A program made the translations under genes and the position numbers. A stretch of DNA of 38,224 bases. It comes from Candidatus Omnitrophota bacterium (GTDB lineage Bacteria > Omnitrophota > Gorgyraeia > 2-01-FULL-45-10). The notes below the pieces were generated by a model. The model made no database searches, was not told the DNA's origin, and was given only the letters and a program-made list of their open reading frames with translations. The DNA is taken from NCBI GenBank assembly GCA_016929115.1, contig JAFGJL010000058.1:1-38224 (forward strand), given 5' to 3'. Position 1 is the first letter of the stretch. Every line of letters starts with the position of its first letter. This document shows, one piece after another, positions 23,568-29,916 of the stretch.

Positions 23568-25246
23568 GAAGAACCTGGAATATCAAAGCTCCGGACCCCT
23601 CCGCCCAGAACGAGCTCTCGGCTTCCCTCAACATCTCCAAAGTGACCGCGCAGCTACTGGCCAACCGCGGCATCAAAGATATCGATGAGGCGCGGCAGTT
23701 CCTGGCATGCTCCATGGCCTCTTCCGCCGACCCGTTCCTTTTAAAGGACATGGACAAGGCTGTCGGGCGCATACGCAAGGCAGTCTCCAAAGGCGAAAAG
23801 ATACTGGTCTACGGCGATTATGACGTCGACGGCATTACGGCGGTAGCCGTGCTCTACCTGGCGCTCAAAATGCTGGGCGGCACCGTCGAGACCTATATAC
23901 CGCACCGGGTGGAGGAGGGATACGGCCTCAACCTCGCGGCAGTGAAGAGGGCGCAGCGTGACGGCATATCTCTCATCATCACCGTTGATTGCGGCATAGC
24001 GTCTTTCAAGGAGATAGAGCACGCGGCCGCGCTCAAGATCGATATCATCGTGACCGACCACCATGAGATAGCCGACTCGAGGGTGCCGGACGCGTACGCG
24101 GTCATCAATCCCCTGCAGAAGTCCTGCAACTATCCGTTCAAGCACTTAGCCGGCGTCGGGCTGGCGTATAAGCTCGCTAAGGCCCTTTACACCGGCACGC
24201 CCAATTTCGCGGAGGACTTTCTAGACCTGGTCAGCCTCGGCACGATAGCCGACATAGCGCCTCTCGTGGGTGAGAACAGGGTCCTCGCCAAATACGGCCT
24301 TGATGAGCTGAACAGGAAGGAGCGCATCGGCCTTACGGCGCTCTGCGAAGTCGCCGGCCTGACGGGCAAGGAGATCTCGAGCGGCCATATCGGCTTCATC
24401 CTGGGCCCGCGCATAAACGCGATGGGCAGGGTGGGCTCCGCGCATAAGGCGCTGGAGCTTTTATTGTCGAAAGACGGGGCGGAAGCGCTGAAGCTGGCGA
24501 AGCTTCTTGACACCGAGAACAAGAACCGCCAAAAGATAGAGAGCGCGATCCTTGATGAGGCGGTCTCTAAGGTGGAGCGCGAGGTCAACTTCAAGCACCA
24601 CCGCGTCATAGTGCTTGGCAGCGAATCCTGGCATCCGGGCGTTATAGGGATAGTGGCATCGAGGATAGCGGACAGGTATTACCGCCCGACTATACTCATA
24701 TCGCTTGACGGCAAATACGCCAAAGGCTCGGGCAGGTCGGTAGATGGCTTCCACCTGTTCGAGTATCTTCTGCGCTGCAAGGACCTGCTTGTGGCGTTTG
24801 GCGGCCATGAGTCCGCCTGCGGTATCACGCTCGAAAAGGAGAAGATAGACGAATTCAGGGAGCGGATAAACAGCGAAGCGGCTTCCGAGGTGAAGGAAGA
24901 GGTCTTCAGCCCGGTCCTCGACATCGATATGGATATACCGCTTAACGCGCTGAGCGAAGAAGTGATGGGCCAGATCGAGAGCCTCGCGCCCTTCGGTGAG
25001 CAGAACCCGAGGCCGGTCTTCGCATCGCGCGGCCTCATAGTCAAGGACGGGCCGCGCCGCATCGGCAAGAACGGTTTTAAAGTGTGGGTGACCGACGATC
25101 GCGTTACGTGCGAAGCCGTCTCTTTCGGGAGGAACCGGCTCGCGATTCCGGAGAAGGGTTCCGGAGTGGACCTGGCCTATATCCCATCCTTGAATGACTG
25201 GCAGGGCGTGCGGTCGATACAGCTTGAGCTGCGCGATATAAAGTGA
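23564..25246 (+). CDS. recJ: RecJ single-stranded-DNA-specific 5'-3' exonuclease
   Basis: The 560-aa protein has the DHH motifs LVYGDYDVDGITAVAVLY (about 82-99), ITVDCGIAS and VTDHHE, the segment SLGTIADIAPLVGENR, and the DHHA1 motif GSGRSVDGFHLFEYL with FGGHESACGITL. The C-terminal OB domain follows (ESLAPFGEQNPRPVF). Two Mn or Mg ions bound by the Asp/His clusters cut single-stranded DNA during recombination and repair. It overlaps the CDF gene (ATGA). Confidence 0.95.
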   Translation: MRRTWNIKAPDPSAQNELSASLNISKVTAQLLANRGIKDIDEARQFLACSMASSADPFLLKDMDKAVGRIRKAVSKGEKILVYGDYDVDGITAVAVLYLALKMLGGTVETYIPHRVEEGYGLNLAAVKRAQRDGISLIITVDCGIASFKEIEHAAALKIDIIVTDHHEIADSRVPDAYAVINPLQKSCNYPFKHLAGVGLAYKLAKALYTGTPNFAEDFLDLVSLGTIADIAPLVGENRVLAKYGLDELNRKERIGLTALCEVAGLTGKEISSGHIGFILGPRINAMGRVGSAHKALELLLSKDGAEALKLAKLLDTENKNRQKIESAILDEAVSKVEREVNFKHHRVIVLGSESWHPGVIGIVASRIADRYYRPTILISLDGKYAKGSGRSVDGFHLFEYLLRCKDLLVAFGGHESACGITLEKEKIDEFRERINSEAASEVKEEVFSPVLDIDMDIPLNALSEEVMGQIESLAPFGEQNPRPVFASRGLIVKDGPRRIGKNGFKVWVTDDRVTCEAVSFGRNRLAIPEKGSGVDLAYIPSLNDWQGVRSIQLELRDIK

Positions 25247-25268
25247 TATATCATGACGGAGCGAGGAT

Positions 25269-26126
25269 ATGGAAAAAGATAATTTAAGGATAAAACGCCT
25301 CCTTGTCCTTCTGGCGGCCATCCTGATAGATATCGCGATAGGATACGCCGATACGGCGGCGATACCCCATGTCTCTTTCCTGACGTTCTATCTCGTGCCG
25401 GTCCTTATCGCAACCTGGTTCGCCTCAGCGTGGGCCGGGATGTTCGTCCTGTCGGCAAGCCTCGTAGTGTGGTTCATACCGGACGCGATAGCGAGGGGGC
25501 CGTATTCGCACGGTATTATCCCGTACTGGGAAGTTACCGTCAAATTCGTCATACTCTTTGTGGTCGTATGCTTTGCCGCTACCGCGAAGAGGTTGCTGGA
25601 TAATGAAAAAGTAATGTCGCGGACGGATTATCTGACCGGCGCGGCCAACAGGCGTTATTTCTTTGAGATCGCGGCCGCCGAGGCCAGGCGGGCCGCGCGC
25701 TACAAGCGCCCTATCACGCTGGCCTACGTCGATATCGACAACCTCAAAGGGATAAACGACCAGTACGGCCACAAGACAGGGGACCGCCTTATACGCCTTG
25801 TCGCAGAGACAGTAAAGAAAGGCGTGAGGATGATGGACATGGTGGCGCGGGTCGGAGGAGATGAATTCATCCTGATGATGCCTGAGACCGGATACGACGC
25901 GTCACAGACGGTGATCCATAGGATACATAAAGAACTGCAATACGTCATGGAGGCGAATAAGTGGCCGACGACGTTCAGCATCGGCGCGGTGACGTGCGAG
26001 AGCGTCTCATGCCATCCCGAGGTCCTTATAACGATGGCGGATAACCTCATGTATTCGGCTAAGCGCGCCGGTAAGAATATGATAAAGCACGAGATCCTCA
26101 AGGAAGAGGTTTGTGTTAGTCCATAA
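25269..26126 (+). CDS. Membrane-bound diguanylate cyclase (GGDEF) with I-site
   Basis: The 285-aa protein has an N-terminal membrane domain of about four or five helices (about 10-108), then the GGDEF domain starting SRTDYLTGAANRRYF. The active-site motif is GGDEF (196-200). The inhibitory I-site RxxD is R187-M-M-D190, exactly five residues upstream, so product feedback inhibition is expected. It makes c-di-GMP from two GTP; no EAL domain is present. A c-di-GMP-I riboswitch lies just downstream, so the enzyme and a reader of its product are neighbours. The last four codons lie in a 17-bp repeat shared with 26805-26821. Confidence 0.93.
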   Translation: MEKDNLRIKRLLVLLAAILIDIAIGYADTAAIPHVSFLTFYLVPVLIATWFASAWAGMFVLSASLVVWFIPDAIARGPYSHGIIPYWEVTVKFVILFVVVCFAATAKRLLDNEKVMSRTDYLTGAANRRYFFEIAAAEARRAARYKRPITLAYVDIDNLKGINDQYGHKTGDRLIRLVAETVKKGVRMMDMVARVGGDEFILMMPETGYDASQTVIHRIHKELQYVMEANKWPTTFSIGAVTCESVSCHPEVLITMADNLMYSAKRAGKNMIKHEILKEEVCVSP

Positions 26127-26131
26127 AAAAG
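26115..26131 (+). repeat. 17-bp direct repeat, copy 1 (upstream of the riboswitch promoter)
   Basis: GTTAGTCCATAAAAAAG, overlapping the last codons and stop of the GGDEF gene. An identical copy is at 26805-26821. Each copy starts exactly 53 bp before the first base of a -10 element. Confidence 0.85.
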
Positions 26132-26144
26132 CTATATTTAAAAT

Positions 26145-26173
26145 TTGACCCTGCCTTCAATCGATGGTATATT
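26145..26173 (+). promoter_or_regulatory. Sigma-70-type promoter for the riboswitch/protease transcript
   Basis: TTGACC (26145-26150), a 17-bp spacer and TATATT (26168-26173). The start is expected near 26180, a few bases before the riboswitch aptamer. Confidence 0.75.
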
Positions 26174-26183
26174 CAATGCATAT

Positions 26184-26304
26184 CGAAAAGGCAAACCTGT
26201 CGTGAGATAGGGACAGTCCCTAACGGGACTACCACTGACGTAAAAGCCGGTGGCAGCAAAGCCAAGGGTCTGAGGGGTTCAGACAGCCTGGTTGCCGAAG
26301 GTTA
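26184..26304 (+). ncRNA. c-di-GMP-I (GEMM-I) riboswitch
   Basis: Conserved aptamer parts are present: GGCAAACC (26190-26197) pairing with GGTTGCC, a P1b hairpin CCTGTC-GTGA-GATAGG with a GNRA loop, GCAAAGCC followed by the P2 stem GGGTCTG / CAGAC, and the tail AGCCTGGTTGCCGA. Between the P1b GAC and GCAAAGCC there are about 41 extra nt that can form two hairpins (AGTCCC-TAAC-GGGACT and a CCAC/GGTGG stem); this is unusual. Downstream, CTCAGACCC can pair with the P2 strand GGGTCTGAG, and CCAGGCT with AGCCTGG of the aptamer. The latter would cover the weak ribosome binding site just before the ATG at 26326. This suggests translational control, possibly ON with ligand (inference). Confidence 0.88.
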
Positions 26305-26325
26305 AAGGCTCAGACCCAGGCTAAA

Positions 26326-26805
26326 ATGCAAAAGACAATAATTTTCCTCGCCATAATGGCGGTGTTCCAATTCTCGTGTTTTGCCCAGTCGCAGCATGTG
26401 GAACAGGCGCCTTCCTCCATGAGCACTCCGCAGGAGATAGCCCGCTGGCTTTCACGCAATTTCACGTATGAGATGGAGTGGCCTGACAACTGGCAGTCAT
26501 CCAGCGAAACCGCACGCCTCAAAAAGGGCGACTGCGAGGATTTCGCGGTGCTGAGCCAGGCGCTTTTGGCCAGGCTTGGCATAAAGAGCGATATCGTCAT
26601 TATAAGGTTCAAGGACCTGAAAGTGGCGCACGCGATATGCGCCTGGAAGTACGGAAAATATTACAGCTTTATGTCGACCCGCCAACTCTACGAGACTAAC
26701 GCGACCTCGATAGAGGAGGCCGTGGAAAAATATTTTCCTGACTGGCAGAAGATAATATTCACCGACGCGAAGAAGCATTACGCAAAAGTGATAACGCGAA
26801 AATAG
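26326..26805 (+). CDS. Transglutaminase-like cysteine protease (BTLCP/LapG-like), exported
   Basis: The 159-aa protein has a signal peptide (MQKTIIFLAIMAVFQFSCFA, Q21 onward mature). The transglutaminase-like core has LKKGDCEDFAVLSQALLARLG with nucleophile C70 and AHAICAWKYGKYYSF with H102. This resembles the bacterial transglutaminase-like Cys proteinases (LapG relatives), periplasmic proteases that release surface adhesins in a c-di-GMP-dependent way. Here the gene sits directly behind a c-di-GMP riboswitch. The third catalytic residue is not certain by eye. No LapD/LapA-like partner is visible in the window, so the substrate is unknown. Confidence 0.85.
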   Translation: MQKTIIFLAIMAVFQFSCFAQSQHVEQAPSSMSTPQEIARWLSRNFTYEMEWPDNWQSSSETARLKKGDCEDFAVLSQALLARLGIKSDIVIIRFKDLKVAHAICAWKYGKYYSFMSTRQLYETNATSIEEAVEKYFPDWQKIIFTDAKKHYAKVITRK

Positions 26806-26821
26806 TTAGTCCATAAAAAAG
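26805..26821 (+). repeat. 17-bp direct repeat, copy 2
   Basis: GTTAGTCCATAAAAAAG, beginning within the TAG stop of the protease gene. It is the same distance (53 bp) from the -10 element downstream as copy 1. Confidence 0.85.
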
Positions 26822-26835
26822 TATTATTTGTGCTG

Positions 26836-26863
26836 TTGCTTTTTTTAAATTTTGTGATATACT
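26836..26863 (+). promoter_or_regulatory. Sigma-70-type promoter with extended -10
   Basis: TTGCTT (26836-26841), a 16-bp spacer and TATACT (26858-26863) with TG two bases upstream of the hexamer. It drives the structured leader 26870-27084 and the small gene that follows. Confidence 0.68.
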
Positions 26864-26965
26864 TCTTTTTAGAAACAAAAAATAGCTTATGTTAGCTCAT
26901 TAAATAGTAAGGAAAATATGCCACCGTAGATCTGGGTATCGAAAAAAAATATAGGGGGTTGTCTC

Positions 26966-27058
26966 ATGGCAACCTTTTACCTGAAAGACTCACATGATAT
27001 TATAAAGATCATCGAGAGTCTTTTTTTCTGCATATTTAGGGTAGCAATGGGGGTTTAA
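26966..27058 (+). CDS. Possible 30-aa leader peptide
   Basis: An ATG with AGGGGG upstream opens a 30-codon frame (MATFYLKDSHDIIKIIESLF then FCIFRVAMGV, TAA). The start codon lies in the loop of one hairpin, and the frame runs through the following terminator-like hairpin, as in translation-coupled attenuators. Coding evidence is only the ribosome binding site and position; it may be chance. Confidence 0.3.
   Translation: MATFYLKDSHDIIKIIESLFFCIFRVAMGV
26984..27027 (+). terminator. Terminator/attenuator hairpin in the leader
   Basis: AAAGACTC (26984-26991) pairs with GAGTCTTT (27016-27023), with an inner ATGAT/ATCAT stem, followed by TTTTTTT. It lies downstream of a promoter and upstream of a gene on the same strand. 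Confidence 0.72.
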
Positions 27059-27093
27059 TAGCTTGGCGATCTGTGTGAAGGGGGGTGAGAGAA

Positions 27094-27339
27094 TTGAAGG
27101 TTCTCATCGTAATAGCGAAAAAACCGAAACACAGGTTTTTGGTCACGCTTCACAGCGATTGGCTTGTAAGGGAAGTGAAAGACCTGATCAAAAATAACAG
27201 GCATTCCCAGGCGATGGTCTCGGCCTTATTTAAAGGCAGGTTCGAGAGGGAGGTCAAGGGCAACGAGCTGCCGGGGCTGGAGGCCGATCTTATCCTTTCC
27301 GAAAAGACCGCATCCTGGGATCATACCACCAAAGCCTGA
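27094..27339 (+). CDS. Small protein of unknown function
   Basis: About 81 aa if it begins at TTG 27094 (MKVLIVIAKKPKHRFLVTLH), which has GGGGGGTGA at good spacing; GTG 27085 would add three residues but then overlaps that Shine-Dalgarno. The protein is soluble, basic in the first half (LVREVKDLIKNNRHSQAMV) with a GRFEREVKGNEL segment. No domain is recognised. It sits alone behind an attenuator-like leader. Confidence 0.55.
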   Translation: MKVLIVIAKKPKHRFLVTLHSDWLVREVKDLIKNNRHSQAMVSALFKGRFEREVKGNELPGLEADLILSEKTASWDHTTKA

Positions 27340-27422
27340 GAACGGCCTATCCGAAGCTGCCCGCATCAACAACCGGGGGTGATTTTTTTTGGGAATTTAA
27401 TTGATGAATAATCAATTTATTG

Positions 27423-27451
27423 TTGACAGAAAATAAAGTATATGTTACGCT
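27423..27451 (+). promoter_or_regulatory. Promoter for the beta-propeller gene
   Basis: TTGACA (27423-27428), a 17-bp spacer and TACGCT (27446-27451) preceded by TGT (extended -10). Transcription would start near 27458, which leaves a leader only for the ATG at 27477. Confidence 0.7.
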
Positions 27452-27476
27452 GGCCTCTTAAATGAGGAGAAGAGCA

Positions 27477-29063
27477 ATGAATAAGCTAGTTATGGTAACG
27501 GTTATCGTAATGGTTGTAGCTTTTAAGGCGCCGCAGGCGCTCAATGCCCAGGATATGTGGTCCGATAAGAGCGGCTCGATAAAGAACGCGGATTCAAAGG
27601 CGCTCTATTTTGACAGGAGCGTTTTGTACTTGGCCACTAGGAACGCCATCTACAGGGCCTTGGACGCTAAAGGCAGGTGGGAATCGGTCTTCTATCTGCC
27701 GGCCGGGGAGAACGAGATAACGTCCCTGGCCGGGAACGGCGAATATCTCTATGCGGGCACAAGGAAGGGCCTCTACAGGTCGCCTGACCGCGGCAGTCGT
27801 TGGCAGAACGTCTTCAGGACGGTAGTGCCCGAAAAGTCGAACATCCTCTGCGCGGAGATCTTCAGCCGCGCCTCGGTGCTTGTCGGGACAGGGCGCGGCA
27901 TATTCCTGAGCGAGGATGCCGGGTCGCATTGGCGCGACATAAGCTTCAATATGAAGAACACGGCTGTCCGGTGCATAGCCCGCTACAACGGATATATCTT
28001 TGCTGGAGGTGATCTCGGCCTCTACCTGAAAACGGATAGTTCCGACGGATGGGAGAGGCTCGTGGTGATGAGCGCGCTCGAGAAGAAAGAGGCGGGTGAG
28101 GCGGCCGGAGCGGAGGAGCCGGAAGCGCCGGCGGAGAGCGGCATCACGTGCATCATGGTCCACGGCAGCCGTCTCCACGTCTCGCTCGATAAAAAGATCC
28201 TTTATTCCGACGATAACGGGAAGACGTGGCATGCGTTCCCGGTCCAGGGCCTATCAGGCTCTATAAACCATATGCTTGCCGTGCCCGGCACCGAACGGCT
28301 ATACTGCGCTACAACGAGCGGTGTCTTTGAGTTCTCCAAGGCAGATCCGCGGTGGCGCGAGCTCTATAAAGGCACGGACAAGCGCATGTCCGTCCGCCGA
28401 CTCATTGTCGACAAAGACGATGAGCGCCTGATATGGGCCGCGACCGACAGGGGCCTGTATAAACTTGAGAGCGGCAGGTATGAGCTTACGGGCCACGTAG
28501 ATATGGACCGGCAGCTGAAGACGTTCACGGTCATATCCGGCGCCGAGCCGGCATATCTGGAACTGCAGAAGGCGGCGATACGTTTTGCCGATGTGGACCC
28601 GGAGAAGATAAAGAGCTGGCACAGTCAGTCGCGCATGCGGGCGCTCTTGCCGAAAGTCTCGGTCGGGTTCGACAATGATAGTTCGAACACTTACGAGATA
28701 TATACGAGCGCTACCAGGGACTATTTTGTCACCGGCCCCGAAGACATATCCAAGGGTTGGGACGTCTCTGTATCGTGGGAACTGGGGAACCTCATATGGA
28801 GCGATGACCAGACGAACATAGACGTCCGCTCCCGGCTCATGGTACAGCTCAGGAACGACATCCTGGACGACCTCAGGCGGGTCTATTACGAGCGCAAAAG
28901 GCTCCAGTTCGAGCTTGTGACACAGCCGCCGAAAGATATAAAGGCGCGGTTTGAAAAGGAGATGCGGCTCGAAGAGCTGACGCGCGCCATCGATGACCTT
29001 ACCGGGAATTACCTGTCAGAATCCATCAAGAAGCAGAATGAGTTGTTAGCCCGAAAAAAGTGA
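27477..29063 (+). CDS. Secreted beta-propeller protein with Asp-box (BNR) repeats
   Basis: Start taken at ATG 27477, with GAGGAG eight bases upstream; ATG 27462 would leave almost no leader after the promoter. The 528-aa product has a signal peptide (MNKLVMVTVIVMVVAFKAPQ, cleavage near LNA-QD). A propeller region carries Asp-boxes SPDRGSRW, SEDAGSHW and SDDNGKTW and repeated blade starts such as LYAGTRKGLYRS and WAATDRGLYKL (to about residue 340). An acidic Ala/Glu linker (EKKEAGEAAGAEEPEAPAE) interrupts it. The C-terminal part (about 380-528) has WDVSVSWELGNLIWSDDQTN and a helical coiled region (RRVYYERKRLQFEL), seen in outer-membrane-associated proteins. Function unknown. Confidence 0.8.
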   Translation: MNKLVMVTVIVMVVAFKAPQALNAQDMWSDKSGSIKNADSKALYFDRSVLYLATRNAIYRALDAKGRWESVFYLPAGENEITSLAGNGEYLYAGTRKGLYRSPDRGSRWQNVFRTVVPEKSNILCAEIFSRASVLVGTGRGIFLSEDAGSHWRDISFNMKNTAVRCIARYNGYIFAGGDLGLYLKTDSSDGWERLVVMSALEKKEAGEAAGAEEPEAPAESGITCIMVHGSRLHVSLDKKILYSDDNGKTWHAFPVQGLSGSINHMLAVPGTERLYCATTSGVFEFSKADPRWRELYKGTDKRMSVRRLIVDKDDERLIWAATDRGLYKLESGRYELTGHVDMDRQLKTFTVISGAEPAYLELQKAAIRFADVDPEKIKSWHSQSRMRALLPKVSVGFDNDSSNTYEIYTSATRDYFVTGPEDISKGWDVSVSWELGNLIWSDDQTNIDVRSRLMVQLRNDILDDLRRVYYERKRLQFELVTQPPKDIKARFEKEMRLEELTRAIDDLTGNYLSESIKKQNELLARKK

Positions 29064-29074
29064 GTTAGGCCTTA

Positions 29075-29102
29075 TTGACTGGGGGGTTTTTTGTGGTATA
29101 CT
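29075..29102 (+). promoter_or_regulatory. Promoter upstream of the sigma-like gene
   Basis: TTGACT (29075-29080), a 16-bp spacer and TATACT (29097-29102). The transcript would begin near 29109 and enter two small hairpins and two terminators before the gene. Confidence 0.75.
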
Positions 29103-29109
29103 ATTTATG

Positions 29110-29164
29110 AAGCGCAGAGAAGCGCTTAAGACGTAAAGCAAAGAGGCGTTCTGGATGAGCGCCT
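29110..29164 (+). promoter_or_regulatory. Candidate ANTAR-type antiterminator RNA with terminator
   Basis: Hairpin 1: AAGCGC (29110-29115), hexaloop AGAGAA, GCGCTT (29122-29127). Hairpin 2: AAAGC (29135-29139), hexaloop AAAGAG, GCGTT (29146-29150) with one A-G mismatch. Both loops have A at position 1 and G at position 4, as in known ANTAR-protein targets, and they are 7 nt apart. Hairpin 2 shares bases with the 5' arm of terminator AGGCGTT/GAGCGCCT plus T-run (29144-29169), so the two are mutually exclusive. Family assignment is inference; no ANTAR protein gene is in the window. Confidence 0.5.
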
Positions 29165-29186
29165 TTTTTGTTTATTTTAAGGGACA

Positions 29187-29230
29187 AGGGCGTTCTATGC
29201 CGGAGGTGGCGGCAGGAACGCCCTTTTTTT
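29187..29230 (+). terminator. Second strong terminator before the sigma-like gene
   Basis: AGGGCGTTC (29187-29195) pairs with GAACGCCCT (29216-29224), with an inner TGCCG/CGGCA stem, then TTTTTTT. It lies only about 16 bp before the ATG at 29246. Confidence 0.85.
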
Positions 29231-29245
29231 AAGGCGGTGGTTAAT

Positions 29246-29749
29246 ATGGATTTCAGGATACTTCTGGAAAAGATAACGCCGGCTCTCAGGTTCATCGCGC
29301 GCAAGCACCTTCTCTACGGTTGCTACGACGAGGAGGACCTTTACCAGGAGATGTGCCTATATATGTGGCAGCATTACGCCCACGGCCTGCCCATAGGCAT
29401 AAACGAGGCCTATGCCATCAAGGGGTGCGAATTCCACATACAGAATTTCTTAAGAAAAGGAAGGTCCAAGATCATCATATCGAGCATCGATGAGCTCCTT
29501 ACTGCGGACGGCCTGACCTTAGCCGACATCCTGGAGGACAAGAAGGCATCCAGCGGCTCCAGGATAGAGAGCAAGATCACGGTAGATGAGATAAGGGACC
29601 TGGGCCTGAGCGAGAAGGAGAGGGCCGTCCTGTCGCATCTCTTGAAGGGGTGTACGGCGCGCGAGATAGCGGGCCAGCTCGGCATCTCGCACGTCATGGT
29701 CCTGAAGCACAAAAAAGCCATAGTTGAAAAATGGCGTAAAAAGCGGTAG
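29246..29749 (+). CDS. Sigma-70-like / helix-turn-helix transcription regulator
   Basis: Start taken at ATG 29246 with AAGGCGG upstream; the longer frame from 29168 would run through the terminator. The 167-aa protein resembles a small sigma factor. A region-2-like segment YDEEDLYQEMCLYMWQHYAHG (about 30-50) contains the typical D-(E/x)-DL-Q-E pattern. A region-4-like helix-turn-helix LGLSEKERAVLSHLLKGCTAREIAGQLGISHVMVLKHKKAIVEKW (about 118-162) follows. It may direct RNA polymerase or act as a DNA-binding regulator. No anti-sigma gene is adjacent. It sits behind a doubly attenuated leader and precedes the nitrogen cluster. Confidence 0.75.
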   Translation: MDFRILLEKITPALRFIARKHLLYGCYDEEDLYQEMCLYMWQHYAHGLPIGINEAYAIKGCEFHIQNFLRKGRSKIIISSIDELLTADGLTLADILEDKKASSGSRIESKITVDEIRDLGLSEKERAVLSHLLKGCTAREIAGQLGISHVMVLKHKKAIVEKWRKKR

Positions 29750-29804
29750 TTCGGCAAGCTCACTACCCTGAGCAAGAAAAATGAAATTTTTTCGCGTCGA
29801 AGGG

Positions 29805-29834
29805 TTACCAGGAGAGTGATTTTTTTACTTATCT
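29805..29834 (+). promoter_or_regulatory. Promoter upstream of the porin/amtB operon
   Basis: TTACCA (29805-29810), an 18-bp spacer and TTATCT (29829-29834). The block GGTTACC...TTTTTTACTTAT is repeated with identical 24-bp offset before glnA (32466-32497), so the two promoters appear related. Just upstream (29749-29800) lies a fragment, CTACCCTGAGCAAG...TCGAAGGG, like common dispersed palindromes. Confidence 0.58.
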
Positions 29835-29857
29835 AAACGTAGATCTTTTGGACGAGG

Positions 29858-29898
29858 ACGTCTTTTTGGTCTGTGTATGACCGAAAAGACGTTTTTTA
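29858..29898 (+). terminator. Terminator/attenuator before the TorF-like gene
   Basis: ACGTCTTTTTGGTC (29858-29871) pairs with GACC-GAAAAGACGT (29879-29892), followed by TTTTTT. An alternative hairpin GACG-AGGA-CGTC (29851-29862) overlaps the 5' arm. It lies downstream of the promoter, so it may be an attenuator and not merely the end of the previous gene. Confidence 0.78.
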
Positions 29899-29916
29899 TT
29901 CGCTTAGGGAAGAAAA

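Larger units (their letters stand above)
26870..27084 (+). other. Structured 5' leader of unknown class
   Basis: About 215 nt between the promoter and the next gene. It holds a possible ATGCC/GGTAT stem-loop (about 26915-26940), a hairpin GGTTGT-CTCATG-GCAACC (26957-26974), and an intrinsic terminator-like hairpin (26984-27027). I do not recognise a riboswitch family. The layout promoter - structured RNA - terminator - gene suggests attenuation. Confidence 0.5.

Noticed and set aside
29168-29245. Upstream start for the sigma-like protein
   Set aside because: The extension would be translated through a strong terminator; ATG 29246 has a good ribosome binding site.
29851-29862. ANTAR-type hairpin before the TorF-like gene
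   Set aside because: The alternative hairpin GACG-AGGA-CGTC has a tetraloop and no A1/G4 hexaloop, so only ordinary attenuation is suggested there.
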